A model generated the notes under the pieces. It was not told the origin of the DNA. It did not search any database and saw nothing but the letters and a program-made list of their open reading frames with translations. From positions 1 to 45,897 of the forward strand of contig NZ_JAEPQA010000031.1 of NCBI RefSeq assembly GCF_017640745.1: a stretch of 45,897 nt of DNA, in the 5' to 3' direction. The position numbers were made by a program, and so were the translations under genes. Below are positions 36,840 to 45,227 of this stretch, in pieces (within the stretch, counting starts at the first letter, position 1; each line of letters starts with the position of its first letter). The stretch comes from Nisaea sp. (lineage in GTDB: Bacteria > Pseudomonadota > Alphaproteobacteria > Thalassobaculales > Thalassobaculaceae).

Positions 36840-37238
36840 ATGAGAATTATGTTCAAGAACATTATAAATAGGTATTTGGTGGTTCTGATCTTTATTCTGA
36901 TGTCAGGTTATGTGTCCAAAGCCGATACAGTCTCCGATCTTCGCGAGTTGCTCGCGCCCTATGGTTCGTTCGACTTTCGCGAGAGCGGCCGGAACGACAT
37001 TGCCTACGCCATCTTTCAGGACCAGAAGCAGATTACAAAACAGATGTACCTTGCCGCGTTACCCTTTGCCTGTCTGGCAATTAGGGAAGATCCATCCTTC
37101 CCCAAGCAGTTCGCAATCTTGAATAGGTTTGGTCAGCAAGGTTACGTTTTTGAGGATACAGGTCTGTGTGCGGAAGTGACGCGAACCCGCGTGAACGAGC
37201 TTGAGTTGCTCATTCTGGGGAATTCCCACCTTCAATAA
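36840..37238 (+). CDS. Hypothetical exported protein
   Basis: ATG 36840 follows GGGGG. The 132-residue product has a signal peptide (hydrophobic 12-24, cleavage near SKA). The mature part has two Cys (78 and 110) that could pair, and LRELLAPYGSFDFRESGRND near its start. No known domain was recognised. The gene lies in the AT-richer segment between the two 80-base repeats and is separated from the Cys/His gene by about 110 AT-rich bases that look promoter-like but have no clear boxes. Confidence 0.65.
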   Translation: MRIMFKNIINRYLVVLIFILMSGYVSKADTVSDLRELLAPYGSFDFRESGRNDIAYAIFQDQKQITKQMYLAALPFACLAIREDPSFPKQFAILNRFGQQGYVFEDTGLCAEVTRTRVNELELLILGNSHLQ

Positions 37239-37276
37239 GAGTAGCATATATAACCCTCAGTTAAGGGCAATTAGCA

Positions 37277-37356
37277 GGCACGTTACCCAATTCGAGGGTC
37301 ACAATTGGTCGTTCTGGATCGGGTCCGGAAATAGGTCGCGCGCTCCCTTATTTCCG
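37277..37356 (+). repeat. Diverged 80-base repeat (copy B)
   Basis: This is a gap-free match to 35682-35761, both copies beginning GGCACGT and sharing AATTCGAGG and AATT blocks. It lies 38 bases after the third small gene, in direct orientation to copy A. The rest of the 285-base gap to the TIR gene (37357-37523) is AT-rich and shows nothing else I could name. Confidence 0.65.
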
Positions 37357-37523
37357 ATTTGGCTATGATGCGGGAATAGGGTTGGTTCTCATATTGTCGG
37401 CAACTTGTAATGATCAATGAGTAAATGATTTATAGCTAAAACGAGCGTTTCCTTGATTTTCTGGGCCACAAAATGCAGTAGCAGGTCTGTTCGTTGGCGA
37501 AGCGCTAAAGGGGATGAAAAAGC

Positions 37524-38234
37524 ATGGCTAGATGTACTGCTCCGGTAAGGGGCCACAGCTCATCGGCTGCCGCAGCCAACTGTCCTGCATGCAGGAATCG
37601 CTATGGTCGCTTAAGCGGTTACGGCGGATATAGCGGCGGGTATAGCAGCCATGGATCGTACTCGTCCTCTTCATACTCCTCATCGGGAAGCAGCAGCAGT
37701 TCCGGACATCGTACCGCAAAGCCGCGTTGGTCGGGAGCAGGCTCGACGGTGCGGTACACACCAGAACAAGTGCAGGCGCTCACGCCGATTCGAGAAAACG
37801 TTGAGAACCTAGCTGCCTCCGAACCAGATCTCCGAGATGTGTTTCTCTGTCACGCTTGGGATGACAGGCAAGGCTCCGCCAAAGAGCTCCATGATTTGCT
37901 CGAAGCGCGGGGTGTTCGCGTTTGGTTCAGTGAGAAGGATCTTGGACTCGGAGTGCCAATGATGCGGGCGATTGACAAGGGCTTGGTGAATTCACGCGTC
38001 GGTATCGTATTGGTGACCCCGGCGATGTTGCGACGTCTCCCGGCAGAAGGCATCGCTGACAAAGAGCTTTCGGCGCTTCTCCGACGCGAGCGGCTTGTCC
38101 CAGTTGTTCACGGCACGACCTATGAAGAGCTTGAGCGAGTGAGTCTCCTGTTAGCCTCCCGAGCTGGACTGAGCACTGCCGAAGAGTCGATGGCGGATGT
38201 CGCGGCTAAGATCGCCGAACTGGTCGCGACTTAG
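37524..38234 (+). CDS. TIR-domain protein with Cys/His N-terminus and Ser/Gly linker
   Basis: This 236-residue protein has three parts. Residues 1-25 hold Cys4, His11, Cys20 and Cys23, a possible zinc knuckle (RCTAPVRGHSS, NCPACRNR). Residues 28-75 are almost only Gly, Ser and Tyr, a flexible linker. Residues 103-235 form a TIR domain: DVFLCHAWDDR (strand A and box 1), VRVWFSEKDLGLG (BB-loop), GIVLVTPAMLRR, and KELSALLRRE with Glu181 at the position of the catalytic Glu of NAD-cleaving TIRs. Bacterial TIR proteins often serve anti-phage defence by depleting NAD or making cyclic ADP-ribose signals. No partner of a known system (Thoeris, CBASS, Pycsar) is adjacent. AAAGGGG precedes ATG 37524. 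Confidence 0.85.
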   Translation: MARCTAPVRGHSSSAAAANCPACRNRYGRLSGYGGYSGGYSSHGSYSSSSYSSSGSSSSSGHRTAKPRWSGAGSTVRYTPEQVQALTPIRENVENLAASEPDLRDVFLCHAWDDRQGSAKELHDLLEARGVRVWFSEKDLGLGVPMMRAIDKGLVNSRVGIVLVTPAMLRRLPAEGIADKELSALLRRERLVPVVHGTTYEELERVSLLLASRAGLSTAEESMADVAAKIAELVAT

Positions 38235-38305
38235 CGTTTGGGGCTCGGAAATCAAGGGGAACGAAATCAAGACGACGCTTCACTCAATTCACCGACTGGA
38301 ATCGC

Positions 38306-38389
38306 TCATCCCGGACCTGATCCGGGATCCACCGCGCCGCCGTCCTCTCGCTACGAAAAGCTGGGTCCCGGCTCTCCGGCCGGGATGAC
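38306..38389. repeat. Inverted pair of palindromic elements after the TIR gene
   Basis: 38306-38331 (TCATCCCGGACCTGATCCGG ...) and 38361-38389 (... GGCCGGGATGAC) are oppositely oriented members of the 28-base family. They fill the 187-base convergent gap between the TIR gene and the ASKHA gene and could fold into a hairpin of about 84 bases. Confidence 0.75.
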
Positions 38390-38421
38390 GAATGTGCGGG
38401 GGAGGGGCGCCGGGCGCGGAG

Positions 38422-40479
38422 CTACCCCCGCCGCCTTCTCCGCCGTCCGCCGCCTTCGCCGTCCCCGCCCGTAAGGCTCCGCGGCTCCGGCAGTTTCACC
38501 GCCGCGCGCAGCCTCGCATACGGGTCCGTCTTGTGCGGCAGCGCCATGGCGCCGACGAAATGTTCCTGGAAGCGCGGCTCGACCGCCGTTTCCACCTTCT
38601 CGATGGTGCGCACCACCCATTCGATCTCGCGCCGCGCCTGGCCGTTCAGCAGGGCGATGCGGGCGCCGGTGCCGGCGGCGTTGCCGACCGAGGTGACGTT
38701 GGCCAGCTCGCAGTCCGGGATCATGCCGAGGGCCATGGCGTATTTCGGGTCGATATGGCTGCCGAAGGCGCCGGCCAGCACTACGCGGTCGACCGCGTCG
38801 ACGCCGCGGCGGTCCATCAGCAGGCGGGCGCCGGCATAGAGCGCGGCCTTGGCGAGCTGGATCGAGCGCACGTCGGTCTGGGTCACCGAGACGGTCTCGG
38901 AAATGCGGTAGGAGAAGGTGCGGCCGTCGGGATAGATCCGCTCGGACCTCTCCGCCAGCGCCCCGTCGATCATGCCGTCGGTGGTGATCATGCCGGCGAG
39001 GAACATCTCGCCGATCGCCTCGATGATGCCGGAGCCGCAGATCCCGGTGATGCCGCCGATCTCCTCCAGCGCCTCCTCGAAACCCTCCTCGTCGGACCAG
39101 CGGTCGGTGCCGATGATCTGGAAGCTGGGCTCGAGGCTCGCCGGGTCGATGCGTACGCGCTCGATGGCGCCCGGCGCGGCGCGCTGGCCGCTCGAGATCT
39201 GCGCGCCCTCGAAGGCGGGACCGGTCGGGCTTGAGCAGGCGAGCAGATGGTCCCGGTTGCCGAGCACGATCTCGGCATTGGTGCCGACATCGACGATCAG
39301 GGTGATCTCGTCGTTCTTGTAGGGCGTCTCGGAAAGCACCACGGCGGCGGTGTCGGCGCCGACATGGCCGGCGATGCAGGGCAGGGCGTAGACCCGCGCG
39401 CCCGGATGGAGATAGAGGTCGAGTTCGGAGGCGCTGAGCTCGACGGCGGTGTCGACGGTGAGCGCGAAGGGCGCGCCGCCGAGCTCCGTCGGGTCGATGC
39501 CGAGCATCAGGTGATGCATCACCGGGTTGCCGACGAAGACCAGCTCGACGATCTCGTCCGAACCGGCGGCGATCTCGGCCGTGGTCTGGGTCGCGAGGAA
39601 GTTCACCGCCTCGCGCACGACGCGGGTCATCTCCTCCTCGCCGCCGGGATTCATCATTACGTAGGAGACCCGGCTCATCAGGTCCTCGCCGAAGCGGATC
39701 TGCGGGTTCATGGTGCCGGCCGAGGAGAGCACCTTGCCGGTCGCGAGGTCGCAGAGATGGCCGGACATGGTGGTCGAGCCGATATCGACGGCGAGGCCGT
39801 AGATCCTGTCGCGGAAGCCCGGCCAGACGCCGGTGACCCGGTTGCCCTCGCGGAGCGCGACCGTGACCTTCCATTTCCCCTCGCGCAGCGCCTTCTGCAG
39901 CGTGGTGAGCACGGCGTGGTCGCAGGAGATGTCGTCGGCGATGCCCCAGTTCGGCCATTGCTCGCGCAGGCATTCGCAGAGCCGGCGGAAGTCGCTCGAC
40001 TGGTCGTGCAGGTCCGGCTCGCGCACCTCGATGTAATGCAGGTGGGTGACCGGGCGGATCTCGATGTCCCGGACCTCGGCGCGCTTGCGCACCACCTGGC
40101 GATGCACCTGGCTTTCCGGCGGGATGTCGATGACGCAGTTGGAGAGCACCTTCGCGTTGCAGCCGAGCCGGCGCTTCGGCTTCAGCCCGCGCTTCTCGGC
40201 ATAGCGCTCCTCGGACCTGGTGACCGGGCTGATGGCATCCGGCCGCGAGGTGATCTGGAACTTCGCGAACTCGCCTTCGGAAAGCTGGATCTGGCAGCGC
40301 CCGCACATGGAGCGGCCGCCGCAGACGGAATCGAGATCGACCCCGAGCGCGCGCGCCGCGTCGAGCACGGTTGTGCCGGGCGGCACGAAGCCGCGCCGCC
40401 CGGACGGCGTGAAGACCACGTAAACGTCGTCAGGAATGTCTGACGGACCGGAACTCGATACTGGGTCGGATTCTGACAT
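38422..40479 (-). CDS. Corrinoid activation protein: 2Fe-2S ferredoxin plus ASKHA domain (RACo-like)
   Basis: The 685-residue protein would reduce inactive Co(II) corrinoid back to Co(I) with ATP. An N-terminal 2Fe-2S domain has Cys53, Cys59, Cys62 and Cys107 (VCGGRSMCGRC, then RRLGCNAK). A linker follows to about 220, then an actin-like ASKHA ATPase fold starting GLAVDIGSTTMSGHL, with TLIVDVGTNAEIVLG, SSPTGPAFEGAQI, GICGSGIIEAIGEM and VVLAGAFGSHI. This is the domain order of RACo/RamA-type reactivases. The C-terminus is Arg-rich. It is 18 bases downstream of the folate methyltransferase gene in a minus-strand operon. Confidence 0.92.
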   Translation of the reverse strand: MSESDPVSSSGPSDIPDDVYVVFTPSGRRGFVPPGTTVLDAARALGVDLDSVCGGRSMCGRCQIQLSEGEFAKFQITSRPDAISPVTRSEERYAEKRGLKPKRRLGCNAKVLSNCVIDIPPESQVHRQVVRKRAEVRDIEIRPVTHLHYIEVREPDLHDQSSDFRRLCECLREQWPNWGIADDISCDHAVLTTLQKALREGKWKVTVALREGNRVTGVWPGFRDRIYGLAVDIGSTTMSGHLCDLATGKVLSSAGTMNPQIRFGEDLMSRVSYVMMNPGGEEEMTRVVREAVNFLATQTTAEIAAGSDEIVELVFVGNPVMHHLMLGIDPTELGGAPFALTVDTAVELSASELDLYLHPGARVYALPCIAGHVGADTAAVVLSETPYKNDEITLIVDVGTNAEIVLGNRDHLLACSSPTGPAFEGAQISSGQRAAPGAIERVRIDPASLEPSFQIIGTDRWSDEEGFEEALEEIGGITGICGSGIIEAIGEMFLAGMITTDGMIDGALAERSERIYPDGRTFSYRISETVSVTQTDVRSIQLAKAALYAGARLLMDRRGVDAVDRVVLAGAFGSHIDPKYAMALGMIPDCELANVTSVGNAAGTGARIALLNGQARREIEWVVRTIEKVETAVEPRFQEHFVGAMALPHKTDPYARLRAAVKLPEPRSLTGGDGEGGGRRRRRRG

Positions 40480-40497
40480 GGACGCTCTTCTGTTGTG

Positions 40498-41403
40498 TCA
40501 GGCCCGGCGCCGCCGGCGTTCGCGGTTGCCGCGCGCGCCGACCGCCTCGCCTTCGGCCGGGGCCTCGCGGAAACGCCGGATCCAGCGGCGGCATTCGGGG
40601 TCGCGGCCCATCATCACGTCGGCGCCCATCACCGCGCCCATTTCCTCGGCATGCAGCGGGTTCATGATCGCGGAGGTCATGCCGGCATGGATCGCCATCG
40701 AGAGGAAGGCGGCGTTCATGCCGTGCCGGTTCGGCAGGCCGAAGGAGATGTTGGAGGCGCCGCAGGTGGTGTTCACCTTGAGCTCGTTGCGCAGCCGTCC
40801 GATCAGGTCGAAGGCGGAGCGGCCTGCGAGGTTGATCGCGCCGACCGGCATGACCAGCGGGTCGACCACGATATCCTCGCGCGGGATGCCGTAATCGGCG
40901 GCGCGCTCGACGATCTTCCTGGCGACCTCGTAGCGCACGTTCGGGTCTTCCGAGATCCCGGTCTCGTCATTGGAGATCGCGACCACGGCGGCGCCGTATT
41001 TCTTCACCAGCGGCAGCACGGTCTCGAGCCGCTCCTCCTCGCCGGTGACGGAATTGACCAACGCCTTGCCCTGGTAGACCGCGAGCCCGGCCTCGAGCGC
41101 GGCGACAATCGAGCTGTCGATCGAGAGCGGCACGTCGGTCAGCGACTGCACCAGCTTGATCGACTCGGCGAGGATCGCCGGTTCGTCCGCCAGCGGGATG
41201 CCCGCATTGACGTCCAGCATGGTGGCGCCGGCCGCGACCTGTGCGAGCGCGTCGGCCTCGACGCGGCTGTAGTCGCCCGCCGCCATCTCGGCCGCGAGCA
41301 GCTTGCGGCCGGTCGGGTTGATGCGTTCGCCGATGACGCAGAACGGGCGTTCGAAACCGATCACGATTTCCTTGCTCGCCGAGCTGATGACGGTGTCGGT
41401 CAT
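40498..41403 (-). CDS. Methyltetrahydrofolate:corrinoid methyltransferase (MtrH/MeTr-like)
   Basis: From ATG 41403, preceded by GGGAGA, the product has 301 residues. It has the pterin-binding TIM-barrel pattern: VIGERINPTGRKLLA, ATMLDVNAGIPLADE, PLSIDSSIVAALEAGL, ALVNSVTGEEERL, DETGISEDP and NTTCGASNISFGLPNRHGMN, the last being typical of methyltetrahydrofolate:corrinoid methyltransferases. It would move the methyl group between the corrinoid protein at 20486 and tetrahydrofolate. The C-terminus ends in an Arg-rich tail. It sits between the MTHFR-like gene (37-base gap) and the reactivase. Confidence 0.92.
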   Translation of the reverse strand: MTDTVISSASKEIVIGFERPFCVIGERINPTGRKLLAAEMAAGDYSRVEADALAQVAAGATMLDVNAGIPLADEPAILAESIKLVQSLTDVPLSIDSSIVAALEAGLAVYQGKALVNSVTGEEERLETVLPLVKKYGAAVVAISNDETGISEDPNVRYEVARKIVERAADYGIPREDIVVDPLVMPVGAINLAGRSAFDLIGRLRNELKVNTTCGASNISFGLPNRHGMNAAFLSMAIHAGMTSAIMNPLHAEEMGAVMGADVMMGRDPECRRWIRRFREAPAEGEAVGARGNRERRRRRA

Positions 41404-41440
41404 TCCGATCTGTCTCCCTGGAAGAGGCCGAGGATTTTGC

Positions 41441-42364
41441 TTAGGAGGCCGCCGCCGCGCGTCCGGCCAAAGGGGCGGCGTCGAAGCCTCCCTTGCCGTT
41501 GAGCGCGAAAGCACCGGCCTCAACCTGGTTGATCCATTCGACGGTCTTGGCAAGCCCGCCGAACGGATAGAAATGCAGGTGCTTGATGAGGCAGTCCGGA
41601 TCGGCCTCTATGCCGTCGGCGAGCCCGACCAGCAGCCGGTCCGGCGCCTGCACGGTCAGCAGCCGGGCGATGTTCCGCGTCTGCCGCGTCAGCACCCGCA
41701 TGGAGGGGCCGATGCCGGAGACCTGGGCGAATTTCAGCAGGGTCTTGAGGGTCGCGAGGCCGGGCACGCCGATATGGATCGGCAGCTCGTTGCCCGCCGC
41801 CCGGATCGCCTTCTCCCATTTCAGGATGGCGCTCGCGTCGAAGCAGAACTGGGTCTCGATATAGGTCTCGATGCCGGTTTGCTTCGCCCAAGCGTTCTTG
41901 GCCGCGAGCGCGGTTGCAAGGCCGCTCTCGGAAATGTCGGGCGAGCCTTCCGGGTGGCCGGCGACGCCGACCTTGGCGATGCCGGCGGCCTCGAGCCGGC
42001 CGCTCTTCAGCACGTCCATGGTCTCGGAGAAGCTGCCGGCGGGCCTGTCGACGCCGCCGCCGATCACCAGGACTTCCGAAACCGCGGCCTCGCTGACGAG
42101 GCCGTCGAGATAGCGGGCGAGTTCGTCCGCGCCGGAAAGGCTGCGGGCGGCGATATGCGGCACCGGTACCATGCCCTCGGCGCGCAGGCGCTTCGCGACG
42201 GCGATGGTGTCGGAGAGGGCGGAGCCGGGGAGTTGGGTCACGTTGACAATCGTGCCGGCGGGAAGCAGCGCGGCGAAGTCGTCGACCTTGGCGGCCGAAC
42301 CGGGCGTGGTCTCGACAGAGAAGCCCCGGATCAGGGCCTGGATATCCGACATGCCAGCGGCCAT
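41441..42364 (-). CDS. Methylenetetrahydrofolate reductase-like protein
   Basis: The start is ATG 42364, with AAGGAG about 6 bases upstream; ATG 42352 is an internal alternative. The 307-residue product is a MetF-like TIM barrel: FSVETTPGSAAKVDDFAALL, VNVTQLPGSALSDTIAVAKRL, VPHIAARSL, VLVIGGGVDRPAGSF, KVGVAGHPEGSPD, ETQFCFDASAILKW and HLHFYPFGGL near the end. In this locus it would oxidise methyl-THF coming from demethylation to methylene-THF, rather than make methyl-THF for methionine. It is the first gene of the minus-strand corrinoid operon. Confidence 0.88.
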   Translation of the reverse strand: MAAGMSDIQALIRGFSVETTPGSAAKVDDFAALLPAGTIVNVTQLPGSALSDTIAVAKRLRAEGMVPVPHIAARSLSGADELARYLDGLVSEAAVSEVLVIGGGVDRPAGSFSETMDVLKSGRLEAAGIAKVGVAGHPEGSPDISESGLATALAAKNAWAKQTGIETYIETQFCFDASAILKWEKAIRAAGNELPIHIGVPGLATLKTLLKFAQVSGIGPSMRVLTRQTRNIARLLTVQAPDRLLVGLADGIEADPDCLIKHLHFYPFGGLAKTVEWINQVEAGAFALNGKGGFDAAPLAGRAAAAS

Positions 42365-42589
42365 CGCGCTCTCCTTGCATCGCCGTCGCGCATGATCGCG
42401 CGGTAATCCGGATGTAAGGCGAGTGAAGTCACCCTGATGGCTGCCGCGCGTCACAACTTCTCTCAATTGCGACACGTGGCGAAAATCCGTCATTTTCCGG
42501 CTTCGTCTCCGGCAAAGTGCCCCGCGCTTCACGGCCGCATTGCCAGCGGCGTCCTCAGAGGGGATCATCTGCCGGATGGACACAATTCT

Positions 42590-43810
42590 ATGTCGGACAT
42601 CTCCTCGATGAGCGTTTTCCCGGTCAAACTGCTGCTGCGGGCGAAGACGGACAGCGGCCTGCCGCTCGGCGCGGCCGCCGTGCTGGGTCTCGTCGCCGCT
42701 AATACGCCCTTGGCCGAGATGTATGACGCGTTCCTCACCCTGCCGGTGATCATCACCGTCGGGACGGCCGAGATCGGCCACGATCTCCGCTTCTGGATCA
42801 ATGACGGCCTGATGACCGTCTTCTTCTTCCTGATCGGGCTTGAGGTGAAGCGGGCCTATGCGCACGGCACTGCAGCGCACCGGGAGCAGGCGGCGTTGCC
42901 GGTGTTCGCGGCGCTCGGCGGCGTGCTCGTGCCGGCGCTGATCTTTCTCGCCGTCAATACCGCGGCGCTCAATGGCGAGGCACCGATGGTGCTGCGCGGC
43001 TGGGCCGTGCCGACGGCGACCGACATCGCTTTCGCGCTTGCTGTGCTAGCGCTTTTTCGCGGCCGGGCGGCGGCATCGCTGAAGCTGTTCCTGATGGCGC
43101 TGGCGATCGCCGACGATCTGATCGCGGTGCTTATCGTTGCCGTCTTCTATACCGGAACCATGGCGCCGGCGCCGTTCGTGGCGATCATGATCGGCATCGC
43201 AGTGCTGGCGGCGCTGCACCGTTTCCGGATCTCGGCATCGGTGCCCTATCTCCTGACGGGTGTGGGACTCTGGGTGGCGTTGCTGGCCGCCGGCGTGCAT
43301 CCGACCGTGGCCGGCGTGATGACGGCGCTCGCCATCCCATCTGACCCGCACCCGCACCGGCGCCGGGCCCTGCTAACCCGGATGTACGAGGCGGTGCACG
43401 ACCATGTCAGTTTCTTCGTGCTGCCGCTCTTCGCCTTTGCCAATGCGGGGCTGCCGCTCGCCGCCTTCGCTGACGCCGCGCAGTGGAACAGCGTCGCGCT
43501 CGGGGTCTTTCTCGGTCTCGTGGTCGGCAAGCCGCTCGGGGTCGTCGTTGCTTCCATGCTGGCGCTCTGGAGCGGCCTTGCGAAGCTGCCGGAGCATGTG
43601 ACGAGGACCCAGCTCTTCGCCTGCTCGCTGCTGGCCGGGATCGGCTTCACCATGAGCCTTTTCATCGGCGGTCTCGCCTTCGGCACGGGCATGCACGAAA
43701 CCGCATCGCGCGGCGGCGTGTTCGCCGGCTCGCTGGTCTCGGCGCTGCTCGGCTATCTGGCTCTGAAACGGGTTCTGGCGGAGCCGGAAGGCACGGCGGG
43801 CCGCGCCTGA
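42590..43810 (+). CDS. nhaA: Na+/H+ antiporter NhaA
   Basis: From ATG 42590 the product has 406 residues, close to E. coli NhaA (388). Signature elements are FFFLIGLEVKRAY, the unwound-helix segment PTATDIAFALAVLAL (Asp145), and the sodium-binding ADDLIAVLIV with Asp175-Asp176, equivalent to E. coli Asp163-Asp164. GIGFTMSLFIGGLAF near the end is also conserved. Eleven to twelve membrane helices can be seen. It exchanges two protons for one Na+ across the inner membrane, fitting a marine or saline habitat. It stands alone, 225 bases from the divergent MTHFR-like gene. Confidence 0.95.
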   Translation: MSDISSMSVFPVKLLLRAKTDSGLPLGAAAVLGLVAANTPLAEMYDAFLTLPVIITVGTAEIGHDLRFWINDGLMTVFFFLIGLEVKRAYAHGTAAHREQAALPVFAALGGVLVPALIFLAVNTAALNGEAPMVLRGWAVPTATDIAFALAVLALFRGRAAASLKLFLMALAIADDLIAVLIVAVFYTGTMAPAPFVAIMIGIAVLAALHRFRISASVPYLLTGVGLWVALLAAGVHPTVAGVMTALAIPSDPHPHRRRALLTRMYEAVHDHVSFFVLPLFAFANAGLPLAAFADAAQWNSVALGVFLGLVVGKPLGVVVASMLALWSGLAKLPEHVTRTQLFACSLLAGIGFTMSLFIGGLAFGTGMHETASRGGVFAGSLVSALLGYLALKRVLAEPEGTAGRA

Positions 43811-43831
43811 GGTCTGTCGTCCGGTGTGCGG

Positions 43832-45163
43832 TCAGTCCTGGGCCAGGAACTGTCCTTCGCCGCGGGCGACGGCGATGCGCTGCTGCAGCGCGGGCAGGGA
43901 GGCGGCGAAGCGCTTCAGATCCTGCCCCTCGAGCTTCTCGCCGGCAGGCAGCTTCACGCTCATCGGATTGCGCTGCTTGCCGTTTTCCAGCACTTCGTAA
44001 TGCAGGTGCGGGCCGGTCGAGCGGCCGGTGGTGCCGACATAACCGATCGTGTCGCCCTGCTTCACCCGGTCGCCCTGCTTCAGGCCGCGCTTGAAGCCGG
44101 ACATGTGTGCATAGGCCGTCTTGTAGCTGCTGTTGTGGCGGATGCGGATATACTTGCCGTAGGCGCCGTTGCGCCCGATGAAATCCACCACGCCGTCGCC
44201 GGCGGCCATGATCGGCGTGCCGGTCGGCGCTGCGAAATCGGTGCCGCGGTGCATCTTGGTATATCCGAGGATGGGGTGCTTGCGCTTGCCGAAGCCGGAA
44301 GAGAGACGGGCGCCGTTGATCGGCGTGCGCATCAGCGTCTTGCGGACCGACTGGCCCTGCGGATTGAAATAGTCGGTGATCCCGCTCTTCGGGGTGTATT
44401 GGTAATAGGCGAGTTCCTTGCCGGAAAGCGTCATCGCCGCATAGCGGATCTCGCCGACGCGCACCACGGCGCCCTCTTCGGTCGCATGCTCGTCATACAG
44501 CACCTCGAACTTGTCGCCCGGCTGGATATCGCGCTGGAAGTCGACGTCGAAGCTGAAGATCCGGATCATGTCATGCAGCACGGCGGCGGGAATATCGGCG
44601 TCCATCGCCGCCTCATAGAGGCTGCTCTTGATCGTGCCGGCACCGAAGCCGTCGGCGCGCTTCAGCGCCTTTTCCTTGACCTCCGCCTGGTAGTCCCCGT
44701 CGTCGGTCAGGCGGACCTGGATGCTGCGCACCGGATCGGCCTTGAAGGAGAGCGAGACCAGGTTCGGGCCCGCCGTCTCGGCTGCGCTATCGGCGAGCGA
44801 GAGTTCGAAGAGTTGGCCGATCTGCATGCGCCGGGGATCGTAGACCTCGCTCAGCGCGGAAATCGCCGCATGCGCGTCGCGGCGGTCGATATCGTTGCGG
44901 GTCAGCAGCTTCATCAGGGTGTCACCGCGCTCGACCTTGACCGCCTTGGTCTGCACCGAGGCAGGGGCGCCGTCCGGCGCCGTGATGCTGAAGGCATTGG
45001 CCTCGCTGATCAGCGCGGGAACCGCACTCGACGCATCTGCCGTTGTCGGATCGGAATCAGGGCCGATGGTCCCGAGGAGCGCGGACACGGCAATGCCGGC
45101 GAGAAGAACGGAGCCGAGAACGCCGGCGGTAACTGCCGAACGTGAGCGAACCCGGTGATTCAT
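43832..45163 (-). CDS. M23-family cell-wall endopeptidase with LysM/OapA-like N-terminal region
   Basis: The start ATG 45163 is preferred because GGGG lies about 7 bases upstream and a promoter (45199-45227) predicts a transcript beginning near 45192. ATG 45190 would leave almost no leader. The 443 residues begin with a membrane anchor (AVTAGVLGSVLLAGIAVSAL). A LysM/OapA-like segment (VERGDTLMKLLTRNDIDRRD) follows, then a central beta domain, and a LytM/M23 domain with HRGTD (His305, Asp309), His353 and HLHYE (His386, His388). All zinc and catalytic residues are present, so it should be an active peptidoglycan endopeptidase of the MepM/ShyA type. It is divergent from the rRNA operon. Confidence 0.9.
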   Translation of the reverse strand: MNHRVRSRSAVTAGVLGSVLLAGIAVSALLGTIGPDSDPTTADASSAVPALISEANAFSITAPDGAPASVQTKAVKVERGDTLMKLLTRNDIDRRDAHAAISALSEVYDPRRMQIGQLFELSLADSAAETAGPNLVSLSFKADPVRSIQVRLTDDGDYQAEVKEKALKRADGFGAGTIKSSLYEAAMDADIPAAVLHDMIRIFSFDVDFQRDIQPGDKFEVLYDEHATEEGAVVRVGEIRYAAMTLSGKELAYYQYTPKSGITDYFNPQGQSVRKTLMRTPINGARLSSGFGKRKHPILGYTKMHRGTDFAAPTGTPIMAAGDGVVDFIGRNGAYGKYIRIRHNSSYKTAYAHMSGFKRGLKQGDRVKQGDTIGYVGTTGRSTGPHLHYEVLENGKQRNPMSVKLPAGEKLEGQDLKRFAASLPALQQRIAVARGEGQFLAQD

Positions 45164-45198
45164 GAAAGCGACCCCAAAAAAACGCATCATTTCGGCCG

Positions 45199-45227
45199 AT
45201 TTTGTTGTGACCCGCTTGCGAAGTCAA
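45199..45227 (-). promoter_or_regulatory. Sigma-70-type promoter for the M23 peptidase gene
   Basis: On the minus strand, TTGACT (45227-45222) and CAAAAT (45204-45199) are separated by exactly 17 bases. A start near 45192 gives a leader of about 30 bases to ATG 45163. The -10 box is only a partial match. Confidence 0.5.

Noticed and set aside
38351-40306. 651-codon second frame on the minus strand overlapping the ASKHA gene
   Set aside because: The Arg/Gly/Pro-rich translation is typical of an out-of-frame reading; the overlapping 685-residue frame has the Fe-S and ASKHA motifs.
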